Source: an uncultured Gemmatimonadota bacterium (lineage in GTDB: Bacteria; Gemmatimonadota; Gemmatimonadetes; Gemmatimonadales; Gemmatimonadaceae). Taken from it: a DNA stretch of 64,000 nt. The translations under genes and the position numbers were made by a program. The notes beneath the pieces are model-generated. The model was not told the DNA's origin. It saw only the letters and a program-made list of their open reading frames with translations, and made no database searches. This document shows positions 16,404 through 25,346 of the stretch, in pieces (within the stretch, counting starts at the first letter, position 1; every line of letters starts with the position of its first letter). Where the stretch lies: NCBI GenBank assembly GCA_903910555.1, contig CAIVZZ010000029.1, positions 124,001-188,000 on the forward strand, read 5' to 3'.

Positions 16404-19400
16404 TTTTTGTGTTTTGTATTCGCGCCCGTCGCGCCCGCCGCGCACACCGGCACCGCCATCCCCGCCCCCGCCGCGTTGATCGCGTGGAGCCCGCTCTTCG
16501 CAAGAATCCCATTGAGCGTCACGAGATCAACCGAGTTAATACTCTTCCAACTCATCACCGCGCTTCGCAGATCGGCGCACCCCCATCCCCACGCCGTAAC
16601 CTGCGGCTCCGTCGGCGCGAGATCGCCAAAATCCAATCCGTCCATCTGACGGTTCAACGCTGCAACCAACCCCGCAAAGTTCGGCACCGGCGGCGGCCCC
16701 GCAGCCGCACCTCCGCGTCCACCGCCGCCACCGCCGCGTCCACCGCCCGCGCCGTTCCCGCCAACGGCGGCGAGTTTCGCCGTGAATGCGGTAATCGCCG
16801 CCGCCGCATCAGCCGGAGGATTCGACGCGCTCAGTTCGCCGAGTGCTGATCGCATTGCCGTCACCTGCGTGTATCCCTCCCACGCTTCGCGCGATCCATC
16901 GTAGAGCTTCCGGAGCAGTTCGTGCTGCGCAGTGAGATCCGCCGCCGTCGCCGGCGAACGTGGATCGTTCTTCACCGTCACCGTCTGCGTGTAGCTCTTT
17001 CCTTCGACCGTCAGTTTCACGGTGTAGACGCCCGGAGGCGCGAGCGGCCCCTCGGGCGACCACGGTGTCTCGCCCGCGACTGCACCCATCATCTGCGCAT
17101 AGCTGTGCGTGAAGGTCGGTGGATTGTCGTAGCGAATATTCCAGTTGACGCGATTCGTACCGGCTGCGGTCGGCATAGGCTTCACGACTTCCTTCCAGAA
17201 CTCGGGAATCGCCTGCAGCGTATCTGTGATCGGCGCGACCGGAACGCTCGACATGTGCCGGACCACGCGGCCGCTCGCATCTGAGATCTCCAGCGTGACA
17301 TCGCCGGCGGGCTTCGATCCGAGCCAGTAATAAATCAGCGCGCCCGGCGGCGGATTCTCGCCGTGCGGTACCTCCGGCGGGAACGGTGTGTCACCATTCA
17401 CGTCGCGGCGAATCCGGTACGCATCACCGGGCTTGAATAGATGCGCTTTCTCCGTTGCGATCGTCGCGCTCATCTGCCGCAGCGGCGAGATGTCGTCGAG
17501 AATCCAGAAACTGCGCCCGTACGTCCCGACCACCAGATCGTTGTCCTTGATCTGAATGTCGCGGTACGACGTGTTCGGCAGATTGAGCATTAGCGATTGC
17601 CAGTCGTCGCCGTCGTTGAACGAGACGTACATCGAGCTCTCGGTTCCGGCAAAGAGCAGCCCGGCCTTCTTTGTGTCCGCGCGAATCACCCGCGCGAAAC
17701 TTCCGCTCGGCTGATCGGTCGCGACGCCGCTCACGATCTTCGTCCACGTCTTGCCGTAATCTTTTGTGCGATAGAAGTACGGCGTGTAGTCACCGACGCC
17801 ATGGTAATCGATCGCGACGTACGCCTCACCCGCATCGTGATGCGACGCGTCGATTCCGGAGATGTCCGCGCGAGTCGGATTCGGCAGATCGGGAATCGTG
17901 ACGTCCGTCCACGTGAGCCCGTGATCCTTCGTGAATTTGATGAGCCCGTTGTTCGTGCCGACCCAGATCACTCCTGCGGCGACGCTCGAAGATGAAAACG
18001 ATTCGATCGATCCGCCAACCGGCGGCGCTGCTTGTGCCGGCGGCGCACCTGCGGCGGCAGCAACGACCGGTGCAGCAGCGCCGCGTCCGCGCCGCGCAGG
18101 CGCGGCACTTCGCGACGGCGGCTCAACGCCTTTCGGATACCCAAGATCGGGGCTGAGTTTTTTCCAGTGCGCGCCGCCGTCGGTTGTCGACATGAGATAC
18201 TGGAATCCCAGCAGCAGCTCATGCGGGTTGGTTGGCGAGAACGCCATCGGCTGGTTGCCGACCTTCCGCAGCGCGAGGCTGGTATCAATGTTCGGGCTGA
18301 TATTGATCCACTGCTCGCTCGGGTAGGTAATCTTCACCACGCCCGCGCTCGGCCCGCCCGAATAAACAATTTTTGGATTGAGCGGATCGGCAACGATGTA
18401 GCCGAACTCGTAGCCCGGCACCGGCAGCCAGTCCATCCAATTCACCGTGCCGAGATTTCCGCGACTGCGCGAGGCGATCGCGCCCGCGTCCTGCTGCGTG
18501 GCGTAGACCCAGTACGGAAAAGAATTGTCGGTCGAGATGTGGTAGACCTGCTCGGTCGCCTGATTGTACCACGAACTCCACGTCAGTCCGCCGTCGAGTG
18601 AGACTGTGGCACCTTGATCGACGCCGAGGAGCATGCGATGGCCATCGGTGGGATCGATCCACATCTGCTGCGGATCGTCGCCTCCCGGTGCGCCCTTGAA
18701 GCCGGTGAAGCTGTTGCCGCCGTCGACCGATTTGAAACTCGACGTGTTGATCGTGTAGACGACATCGGGATTCGACGGGTCAACGTAGACACCGCAGTTG
18801 TAGCCATTCTGCCCGTTCGCAATTCTGCGATCGCCCGCCGCCATCTGACGCCAGCTGTCGCCGCCGTTGTCCGAGCGGTAGAGACCGAAGTTTCCAATCA
18901 GGTACATCCGGCTGCTGTTCGTGTGCATCGCCACCGCTATCGACGTGCGGCCGTTCAGTGCGGGGAGTCCGTTGCCGGTGATCTCCTTCCACGTGATCCC
19001 TTCGTCGAGCGACTTGAACAGCTTCGTGCGCGAGGGCGCTGCGGCTGCTCCGCCGCCGCCCGCGCCACCACCGCGTCCTGCGAGCGGGTCGGTGTAATGC
19101 TGCACGGTCGTCGCGAGCATCACCTTCGGATTGTCGTACGCCCACGCGATTTCCTGACCGCCTGTCTGATTGTCAACGAACAGCGTCTTCGTCCAATTCT
19201 TTCCGCCGTCAGTGCTGCGAAATACGCCGCGCATGTCCATCAGCTTGTGCACGTTCCCCTGCGCGGCGATCAGAACCAGGTTCGGATCTTTGGGATCGAC
19301 GAGAATCGATGGAATCTGTTTTGTCTCATCGAGGCCGAGATGCTGCCATGTCTTTCCCGCGTCGACGGATTTGTACATCCCGTTTCCTTCGTTGATTCCA

Positions 19401-19765
19401 CCGCCGGTTATCAAATCGCCCATGCCGGCGTAAATCACGTTTGGATCAGACGGCGCGACCTGCACCGATCCGACCGACGACGCTTCTTTCACGCCATCCA
19501 TGATCGGATACCACGTCGTGCCGGCGCTCGTGGTCTTCCACACGCCGCCGAGCGGCAGTCCTATATAGAAGGTGCCGGGCTGGCCGATCACGCCGGTCAC
19601 CGCGGCGATGCGTCCGCCGCGGAACGGACCGATCATGCGCCAGCGCAAACCGGACACAAGATTCGGCTCGAGCGGAGAGGCCGCCACCAACGAGACAATT
19701 CCAGCGAGCAGTGCGGCGCCGGCGAGCCAGCCAGTTTTTTTTGCGGAAGAAACGCGCTTCGACAT
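16397..19765 (-). CDS. Large exported VPS10/sortilin-like BNR-propeller protein
   Basis: The 1122-residue protein has an N-terminal hydrophobic signal (residues 11-29, GWLAGAALLAGIVSLVAAS) and then a long series of about eleven Asp-box (BNR) motifs of S-x-D-x-G-x-T-W type, for example KSVDAGKTWQ, RSTDGGKNWT, VSLDGGLTWS and RTKDYGKTWT. These indicate two stacked beta-propellers (about residues 40-760) like the sortilin VPS10 domain. The C-terminal third is Ig-like strands (PPGVYTVKLTVEGKSYTQTV) and helices, broken by GGRGGGGGGRGG. Such proteins are common in Gemmatimonadota and Acidobacteria; binding or glycan-hydrolase roles are unproven. A paralogue is cut off at 62548-64000. The TGA stop comes from the terminal bases of repeat copy B. 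Confidence 0.85.
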   Translation of the reverse strand: MSKRVSSAKKTGWLAGAALLAGIVSLVAASPLEPNLVSGLRWRMIGPFRGGRIAAVTGVIGQPGTFYIGLPLGGVWKTTSAGTTWYPIMDGVKEASSVGSVQVAPSDPNVIYAGMGDLITGGGINEGNGMYKSVDAGKTWQHLGLDETKQIPSILVDPKDPNLVLIAAQGNVHKLMDMRGVFRSTDGGKNWTKTLFVDNQTGGQEIAWAYDNPKVMLATTVQHYTDPLAGRGGGAGGGGAAAAPSRTKLFKSLDEGITWKEITGNGLPALNGRTSIAVAMHTNSSRMYLIGNFGLYRSDNGGDSWRQMAAGDRRIANGQNGYNCGVYVDPSNPDVVYTINTSSFKSVDGGNSFTGFKGAPGGDDPQQMWIDPTDGHRMLLGVDQGATVSLDGGLTWSSWYNQATEQVYHISTDNSFPYWVYATQQDAGAIASRSRGNLGTVNWMDWLPVPGYEFGYIVADPLNPKIVYSGGPSAGVVKITYPSEQWINISPNIDTSLALRKVGNQPMAFSPTNPHELLLGFQYLMSTTDGGAHWKKLSPDLGYPKGVEPPSRSAAPARRGRGAAAPVVAAAAGAPPAQAAPPVGGSIESFSSSSVAAGVIWVGTNNGLIKFTKDHGLTWTDVTIPDLPNPTRADISGIDASHHDAGEAYVAIDYHGVGDYTPYFYRTKDYGKTWTKIVSGVATDQPSGSFARVIRADTKKAGLLFAGTESSMYVSFNDGDDWQSLMLNLPNTSYRDIQIKDNDLVVGTYGRSFWILDDISPLRQMSATIATEKAHLFKPGDAYRIRRDVNGDTPFPPEVPHGENPPPGALIYYWLGSKPAGDVTLEISDASGRVVRHMSSVPVAPITDTLQAIPEFWKEVVKPMPTAAGTNRVNWNIRYDNPPTFTHSYAQMMGAVAGETPWSPEGPLAPPGVYTVKLTVEGKSYTQTVTVKNDPRSPATAADLTAQHELLRKLYDGSREAWEGYTQVTAMRSALGELSASNPPADAAAAITAFTAKLAAVGGNGAGGGRGGGGGGRGGAAAGPPPVPNFAGLVAALNRQMDGLDFGDLAPTEPQVTAWGWGCADLRSAVMSWKSINSVDLVTLNGILAKSGLHAINAAGAGMAVPVCAAGATGANTKHKNE

Positions 19766-19817
19766 GAATGAACACCCTCGAACGGGAGAGAGAATGGCCG
19801 CGGCAACTTCCGCGGCG

Positions 19818-19825
19818 TAGCTTTT
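19818..19825 (+). promoter_or_regulatory. TAGCTTTT promoter-like box, likely leaderless
   Basis: TAGCTTTT ends five bases before the ATG at 19831, the same spacing as the TAGCTTTC box at 61533-61540. This would place the transcription start at the start codon. There is no ribosome-binding site between box and ATG. Confidence 0.45.
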
Positions 19826-19830
19826 TTACC

Positions 19831-21015
19831 ATGACAGCCGCCGGTACAGCCAAGCGCGAACGCCTCGAGTCTGTCGACGTCGTACGCGGTGTCATCATGA
19901 TCCTCATGGCACTGGATCACACCCGCGACTATTTGGGCACTTCCGCCAGCCCGACGAATATCGGCACTGTCACGGTCGGGTTGTTCTTCACCCGTTGGAT
20001 CACTCACTTCTGCGCGCCGACATTTTTTCTGCTCACCGGAACCGGCGCGTATCTCTCACTGCGCCGCAAATCGAAGCGCGAGCTCTCGCGTTTTCTCTTC
20101 ACTCGCGGATTGTGGCTGATCTTTCTCGAGTTGGTCGTCGTGCGCGCACTCGGCTTTCAGTTCAATCTCGATTTCCGGGTGACCATGCTCTACATCCTCT
20201 GGGCGCTCGGCTGGTCGATGATCGCGCTGTCCGTGTTAATGTATGCGCCGATTCGCATCGTTTCTGCCGTCGGCATTGTCATGATTCTGACACATAATTT
20301 GTTCGATTCCGTGCAGGCGTCTTCGTTCGGAATATTTGCGCCGCTCTGGACGATTTTACATGCGCCGGGCCTCCTATACGCGGACAAGGAACACTTCGTC
20401 CTCGCGGCGTACGTGCTGATCCCGTGGATCGGGGTCACCGCCGTGGGATTCGGCCTGGGCCCGATATTCAATTGGGCACCCGAGCGCCGCAAGAAATTCT
20501 TGCTGACCGCGGGACTCGCACTAACGGGGTCGTTCATCGCGCTTCGCGCGCTGAATGTCTACGACGATCCTGCACCGTGGCATTCGCAACGCTCGGCGGT
20601 ATTCACGGCGCTGTCGTTCCTGAACGCGAACAAGTATCCGCCGTCGCTGCTTTTCCTGTTGATGACGCTCGGCCCGGTGCTTCTCTTGCTGCGCGCCGTC
20701 GACGGCCGCACCCCCGCGCTGATCCGGCCCGCGTTGACGTACGGGAAAGTGCCGCTCTTCTATTACATGCTGCATCTCTCGCTCATCCATTTGGTCGCAG
20801 TCGCCATTTGTTACTACCAGAATGGCGCCATTCACTGGATGTTCGAATCACCCACGCTCGCGAACACTCCGTTCACGCCGCCGCCCGGCTGGGGGCTCGC
20901 GCTTCCGTGGGTCTATTTCTGGTGGGCGATCGTGGTGATCTCGCTGTATCCCCTCTGTTGGTGGTTCGGGGCCCTGAAGCAGCGCCGCACCGACCCCTGG
21001 CTCAGCTATCTGTAG
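19831..21015 (+). CDS. Polytopic membrane protein of the heparan-alpha-glucosaminide acetyltransferase-like (DUF1624/YeiB-type) group
   Basis: The start at 19831 gives MTAAGTAKRERLESVDVVRG, with the RLxSVDxxRGxxMxxMxxDH signature (then ILMALDHTRDYLG) that opens this acyltransferase-like family. The protein has 394 residues and about nine or ten hydrophobic segments, including FFLLTGTGAYLSL, LWLIFLELVVVRALGF, MLYILWALGWSMIALSVLMY and PLFYYMLHLSLIHLVAVAI. The conserved H in LDHTRD and the second LHLSLIH segment are as in the family. Members move acyl groups onto sugars or carry out related membrane acyl transfers; the substrate here is unknown. It diverges from the VPS10 gene and is followed by a single-arm repeat. 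Confidence 0.72.
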   Translation: MTAAGTAKRERLESVDVVRGVIMILMALDHTRDYLGTSASPTNIGTVTVGLFFTRWITHFCAPTFFLLTGTGAYLSLRRKSKRELSRFLFTRGLWLIFLELVVVRALGFQFNLDFRVTMLYILWALGWSMIALSVLMYAPIRIVSAVGIVMILTHNLFDSVQASSFGIFAPLWTILHAPGLLYADKEHFVLAAYVLIPWIGVTAVGFGLGPIFNWAPERRKKFLLTAGLALTGSFIALRALNVYDDPAPWHSQRSAVFTALSFLNANKYPPSLLFLLMTLGPVLLLLRAVDGRTPALIRPALTYGKVPLFYYMLHLSLIHLVAVAICYYQNGAIHWMFESPTLANTPFTPPPGWGLALPWVYFWWAIVVISLYPLCWWFGALKQRRTDPWLSYL

Positions 21016-21035
21016 TGTTTGTAGTGTGCTCATTG

Positions 21036-21080
21036 GTTAACAGATCACCGACCAATGGTTAGTGATTAACAGTCAACTCG
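21036..21080 (+). repeat. Single-arm relic of the nested-palindrome repeat (C)
   Basis: The segment starting GTTAACAGATCACCGACCAA and ending GATTAACAGTCAACTCG matches the right arm of copy A (GTTAACAGAGCACCGACCAA to the terminal ACT) with a few substitutions. No inner stem or second arm is present. It begins 20 bp after the stop of the acyltransferase-like gene. Confidence 0.8.
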
Positions 21081-21171
21081 CCGTTCGTCCGTGTACTTGA
21101 TGCACCCGCTCACTTGGTGGTCAATTAGTCAGCGTGTCTCCCGCCCTTCCCGCCCCTCTTAAGGAAGAACA

Positions 21172-23019
21172 ATGCCGAGTCCGGAAGAACTCCTCGATCA
21201 AACTGAAACCGACCTGATCAACGCCGACTACGACGAAGAACTGTCCGGCATCGATCGACGCCAATTCATGTTCATGTCGCTCGTTGCTGCGGCAGCGACG
21301 GCGTTCGGTGCAGAGCACGCTCGCGCGCAGGGAGTTCCAGCCGGTGCGGCAGGCGCGGGTGCAGCTGGCGGCGGTCGCGGACAGCAGCCGCAAGCTCCGC
21401 CGGTGGCGCTCGGAAATGGTGAAGCACCTGCGCTTCAGTTCCAGCCATATCCCGGCGGAACGGGCGCTCTCATGGAAAAGCTCGCGAAAGAGCGCGGTCA
21501 CGCCGCGTTCGAGCGCTCGGTGTTCACGGTCGAGAAATGGAACGGCGCGGTGCCGACGAATCCGGAAGAAATCGCATTTCTCCCCGCGCATCGTCTCTCG
21601 GCGCTCATCAAGGCGAAGAAGATCACCTCGCTTCAGCTCACCGAGATTTATCTCGAGCGCATCAATCGCCTGAATCCGACGCTGCTGTGCGCGGTGACGA
21701 TCATGGCGGACTCCGCGCGCGCCGAGGCGATGAAAGCCGACGCCGAAATCAAAGCCGGCAAATACCGCGGTCCGCTGCACGGACTTCCGTACGGCGTGAA
21801 GGATTTGTTCTCGACGAAAGGCGTGCCGACCACGTGGGGCACCAAGGATTTCGAGAATCGAATTATTGACGAAGACGCCGAGGTGGTCGTGCGTCTGCGC
21901 GACGCGGGCGCGGTACTCATTGCGAAGCTCTCGACTGGTTTGTTCGCGCAGAACGATCAGTGGTTCCGCGGCCGCACGAACAACCCGTGGAATCTGGCAC
22001 TCGGCTCGAGCGGATCGTCGGCGGGTCCGTCGTCCGCGACGGCGGCTGGCTGCGTCGCGTTCGGCATCGGCACGGAGACATCGGGATCGATCGTATCGCC
22101 GGCGACACGTTGCGGACTGAGCGCGCTGCGTCCGACGTTCGGGCGCGTGAGCCGTCAGGGCGGCATGGTGCTCGCGTGGTCGCAGGATCGCGTCGGACCC
22201 ATCACGCGAACTGTTGAAGATGCGGCGATGGTTTTTAACGCGATTCATGGCGTCGACGAAAAGGATCCGTCGACGGTCACGACACCGTTCCAGTTTGATC
22301 GCAAGATTAATCTGGCCGCGCTGCGCATCGGCGTTGACGCGAACGCGCCGAAGGAGTTTGTCGACAAGCTCAAGGAACTCGGCATGAAGCCGAAGGACGT
22401 TGGCCCGCGTCCGACAGTCGCCGGAGCGGCGGGTGGCGGGTTGAATGTCGAAGGCGCAGCAGCGTTCGACAGCTACGTGCAGATCAAGGCCAAAGAGATT
22501 GGACTCGATCTCAACAACTTGCCGGAACCGGCAGCTGGCGGGCGCGGCGCTGGTGGCGGCGGTGGTGGCGGCGGCGGTGGTGGCCGAGGCGCCGGTGGAG
22601 CTCCTGCCGCACCGACGAATCCGATGGCGCCAGCCGATTGGAATCCGCGTTTCGTCAACGGACGCACCGCGAAAGCGCTCGACTTCATGCAGAGTCAGCG
22701 CCGCCGCTATATGCTGGTCTGCGCGTGGGGCGAGTACATGAAGGATCTCGACATGTTCATTGGCGCACCGGCGAGCGACGTTGGGCCGAACTCGCAGACG
22801 GGACATCCATGCGCGGTCGTGCAGTATAAGTTCGACGTTCCCGCGCAGGGCGGCGGTGGCGGCGGACGCGGCGGCCCGGTGGCTGCTCCGCTCGATCTCA
22901 AGGCGCAGCCGATTTGCGCGACGATCATCGGCGCGCTGTATAACGACGACAAGATTTTGTCGGTCGCGCATCAGTATCAGGTAAACACGGATATTCATTT
23001 GAAACATCCGTCGCTTTGA
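21172..23019 (+). CDS. Exported amidase-signature family hydrolase
   Basis: The 615-residue enzyme has a short acidic leader and then a Tat-like signal (IDRRQFMFMSLVAAAATAFG). The amidase-signature core holds the Ser-cisSer-Lys triad: K210 in LPYGVKDLF, the cis-serine in the LGSSGSSAG block (about S280), and nucleophile S306 in GTETSGSIVSP. It should hydrolyse an amide bond outside the cytoplasm, but the substrate is not evident. It is longer than typical amidases (about 470-500 residues) because of the leader and glycine-rich inserts, GGGRGQQPQ near 67, a long GGRGAGGGG-type tract near 455-480, and GGGGGGRGGP near 560. The next gene starts on TTG overlapping its TGA. Confidence 0.9.
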   Translation: MPSPEELLDQTETDLINADYDEELSGIDRRQFMFMSLVAAAATAFGAEHARAQGVPAGAAGAGAAGGGRGQQPQAPPVALGNGEAPALQFQPYPGGTGALMEKLAKERGHAAFERSVFTVEKWNGAVPTNPEEIAFLPAHRLSALIKAKKITSLQLTEIYLERINRLNPTLLCAVTIMADSARAEAMKADAEIKAGKYRGPLHGLPYGVKDLFSTKGVPTTWGTKDFENRIIDEDAEVVVRLRDAGAVLIAKLSTGLFAQNDQWFRGRTNNPWNLALGSSGSSAGPSSATAAGCVAFGIGTETSGSIVSPATRCGLSALRPTFGRVSRQGGMVLAWSQDRVGPITRTVEDAAMVFNAIHGVDEKDPSTVTTPFQFDRKINLAALRIGVDANAPKEFVDKLKELGMKPKDVGPRPTVAGAAGGGLNVEGAAAFDSYVQIKAKEIGLDLNNLPEPAAGGRGAGGGGGGGGGGGRGAGGAPAAPTNPMAPADWNPRFVNGRTAKALDFMQSQRRRYMLVCAWGEYMKDLDMFIGAPASDVGPNSQTGHPCAVVQYKFDVPAQGGGGGGRGGPVAAPLDLKAQPICATIIGALYNDDKILSVAHQYQVNTDIHLKHPSL

Positions 23020-24059
23020 GCTTGGTGAATGCGTGTAGACGGCGAGCGCGGGAGAGCGCAGCACTTCTCCTTGCGCTCGCCGTCGGCGCATGCGCGAACG
23101 CATCGCCTCCGGCTTCCGCGCTTCCGGCTTCCGGCTCCCCAGCCTACCTTTTCTCCTACTTCCGCGGCAACGGAGACGACGGCGTTCATCTCGCGACGAG
23201 CGCCGACGGCATCACCTGGACTGCGTTGAATGGCGGACGCGCGGTGATCACGCCGGCGATCACCGGTGACGGCATCGGTTGGCAGGATTGGAATTCGCGC
23301 GCGGCGTTGATGCGCGACCCGAGCATCATCTACGGACCAGACAAAGAGTTTCACATGGTCTGGACGGTTGCGTGGACCGATCACGGAATCGGTGTGGCGC
23401 ACTCGCCGGATCTGATTCATTGGTCGCCGCAGACGCGCGTGCCCGTGATGGATCACGAGGCCGACGCGTTGAACGCATGGGCACCAGATCTTTTCTACGA
23501 TGATGTGAAGCGGGAGTATGTGATCGTCTGGGCGACGTCGATCCCCGGGCGCTTCCCTGCTACCGACAGCGTCGCGCAGAAAACTTCGCGCGGCCGCGCG
23601 GATCACCGGCTCTATTACACGACGACGAAAGATTTCAAAACGTATTCCCACGCCGCGTTGCTCTATGACGGCGGGTTCTGCGCGATCGACGGCACGATCA
23701 CGAAGCGCGGCGGGACGTACTATCTCGTGATGAAAGATGAAACGTTTTTCCCCGTGCAGACACGCAACATCCGAATCGCGTCGAGCGCACACGCCACCGG
23801 GCCGTACGGTCCGGCATCGCCTTCGTTCACATCAAAAGACACCGAGGGACCGTCGGTGCTGCAAACGCCCGAGTGGTCGTACATCTATTACGACGAGTAC
23901 ACGCGCGGCCGGTACGGTGCGGTGCGCACGAAAGACTTCAAGCACTTCGAGCCGTTCACCGATTCGCTGCACGCGCCGCGCATGCGCCACGGGTCTGCGT
24001 TCCTCGCGCCCATGTGGGTGCTGAAAGGACTGCAGGCGCTCGACACGATCGCGAAGTAA
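23016..24059 (+). CDS. GH43-like five-bladed propeller lipoprotein
   Basis: The likely start is the TTG at 23016, whose last two bases are part of the amidase stop (TTGA overlap); a GTG at 23025 is the alternative. The 347-residue product has a lipoprotein signal with lipobox LAVGAC followed by Ala-Asn, so it is probably anchored in a membrane. The mature part has repeats such as GVHLATSADGITWTAL, MRDPSIIYGPDKEFHMVWTV, APDLFYDDVKREYVIVWAT and EGPSVLQTPEWSYIYYDEY, typical of GH43-type propellers acting on arabinan or xylan. Candidate catalytic acids lie in RDPSI, APDLF and TEGPS, but I could not confirm them. A role in plant-polysaccharide use fits the GH31 and GH127 genes nearby. Confidence 0.72.
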   Translation: MSLVNACRRRARESAALLLALAVGACANASPPASALPASGSPAYLFSYFRGNGDDGVHLATSADGITWTALNGGRAVITPAITGDGIGWQDWNSRAALMRDPSIIYGPDKEFHMVWTVAWTDHGIGVAHSPDLIHWSPQTRVPVMDHEADALNAWAPDLFYDDVKREYVIVWATSIPGRFPATDSVAQKTSRGRADHRLYYTTTKDFKTYSHAALLYDGGFCAIDGTITKRGGTYYLVMKDETFFPVQTRNIRIASSAHATGPYGPASPSFTSKDTEGPSVLQTPEWSYIYYDEYTRGRYGAVRTKDFKHFEPFTDSLHAPRMRHGSAFLAPMWVLKGLQALDTIAK

Positions 24060-24083
24060 CAGAAGTACTTACTGAATCCATTT

Positions 24084-25259
24084 ATGGCCGATCTGATCGC
24101 ACACGAAGCGCCGCGCAAATTCTGGGCGCGACCCGAGCAGTATCTGCTGGATGCCGGCAAAGATGGCGAGCTGCTGATTGCGAAAATCCGCGTCGCGCTC
24201 ACCTTCGTGCTCCTGCTCGTCCCGCTCGCGGACATCATCAGCGCCGCCAACGAAGGGCGCGAGCAGCACTTCATCGGCTTCTTCGTAACGGCGAGTGCGT
24301 GCCTGCTTTCTGTCGGGATTTATTTCCTCGTCGTCAGCGACAGACGCCAGCGCTGGCTTCCGCTCGCCACGAGTCTGTTCGACGTCTCGTTCATCACGCT
24401 GACGCTCGTGTTGTACGGCTTGCTCGTCGGCCCGGTGGTCCTCACGAACAACCGGCTCTCGTTCGACACCTACTTTCTCGCGCTCGGCGGCACGTGCCTG
24501 CGCTATGACAAACGCGTCGCGCTCGTCGCCGGTCTTGCCGCCATCGCGCAGTGGGTCGCGTCGGTTGTGTTCATCCTCATTTATTCCGGCGCTGCCGCGC
24601 TCGCGGTGGACGAGTTCTACGGACGCTTCGCATGGTCGGATCTGATTTCACGAGTAATTCTGCTCGCGACCGCGACGGCGCTGAACGTGTTCATTGTTTC
24701 CGGAATTCAGCAGCAGCGAAAACTCTCGACCGCCGACGCGCTTACCGGCGCGTACAACCGGCGCTTCCTCGACGATTTCCTGCGCAACGAGCTCGCGCGC
24801 GCGATGCGCCACAAGACTGCGCTCGCCATCGCGATGATCGATGTCGATCACTTCAAACAGTTCAACGATACGCATGGCCACGGCGCAGGTGATCGCGCGC
24901 TGCGCCAGGTCGCGCAAACCCTCGAGCTCGCCGTCCGCCGCACCGATCTCGTCGCCCGCTACGGCGGCGAGGAGTTTGTGGTCGTCCTTCCCGACAGCTC
25001 CGCCGAACAAGCGATCGCAAAGATGAACGCCATTCGCGAGGCGATCGAGAACGAACCACTCATGCTCGCCTGGAAAGACGGCCGCAGCGCCCCCGCCAAA
25101 CTCACCGTCAGCATCGGCGTCGCGAGTTGGGACGAGGACCGCGGTCAGAGTGCCTCAGAATTCGTAGCCGAAGCTGATGCCCGCCTCTACGAGGCCAAGA
25201 AGTCCGGCAGAAACAAGGTTGTAGGCCCCTCGCCAATCGGTAATGAAGTCGTTGTCTGA
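24084..25259 (+). CDS. Membrane diguanylate cyclase, first of a tandem pair
   Basis: The 391-residue protein has six hydrophobic segments between residues 33 and 208 that form a membrane sensor, then a GGDEF domain. Active-site GGEEF is at 294-298, the metal-binding MIDVDHFKQFND segment at about 251-262, and the inhibitory RxxD site is R285-D288, so the cyclase should be active and subject to c-di-GMP feedback. It makes c-di-GMP from two GTP at the inner membrane. No known sensor family is recognised for the N terminus. The gene at 25347 is a close paralogue with the same architecture, separated by 87 bp, so this is a local duplication. Confidence 0.93.
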   Translation: MADLIAHEAPRKFWARPEQYLLDAGKDGELLIAKIRVALTFVLLLVPLADIISAANEGREQHFIGFFVTASACLLSVGIYFLVVSDRRQRWLPLATSLFDVSFITLTLVLYGLLVGPVVLTNNRLSFDTYFLALGGTCLRYDKRVALVAGLAAIAQWVASVVFILIYSGAAALAVDEFYGRFAWSDLISRVILLATATALNVFIVSGIQQQRKLSTADALTGAYNRRFLDDFLRNELARAMRHKTALAIAMIDVDHFKQFNDTHGHGAGDRALRQVAQTLELAVRRTDLVARYGGEEFVVVLPDSSAEQAIAKMNAIREAIENEPLMLAWKDGRSAPAKLTVSIGVASWDEDRGQSASEFVAEADARLYEAKKSGRNKVVGPSPIGNEVVV

Positions 25260-25346
25260 AAGCTTCGGTTTTCTGACAGCTGTCGTCTGACGTCGTTGCC
25301 ATTAGTATTGGCGCAATTGTGTAGCGCTGTAGCAGATTAGTCCACC

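Noticed and set aside
22545-22600. Frameshift in the glycine-rich tract of the amidase
   Set aside because: The frame is continuous, the tract resembles those in eight other exported proteins, and conserved sequence resumes afterwards in the same frame.
21121-23103. Long minus-strand open frame opposite the amidase
   Set aside because: It is the antisense shadow of a high-GC gene: very arginine-rich, no domain motif, and the amidase on the other strand has a complete catalytic triad.
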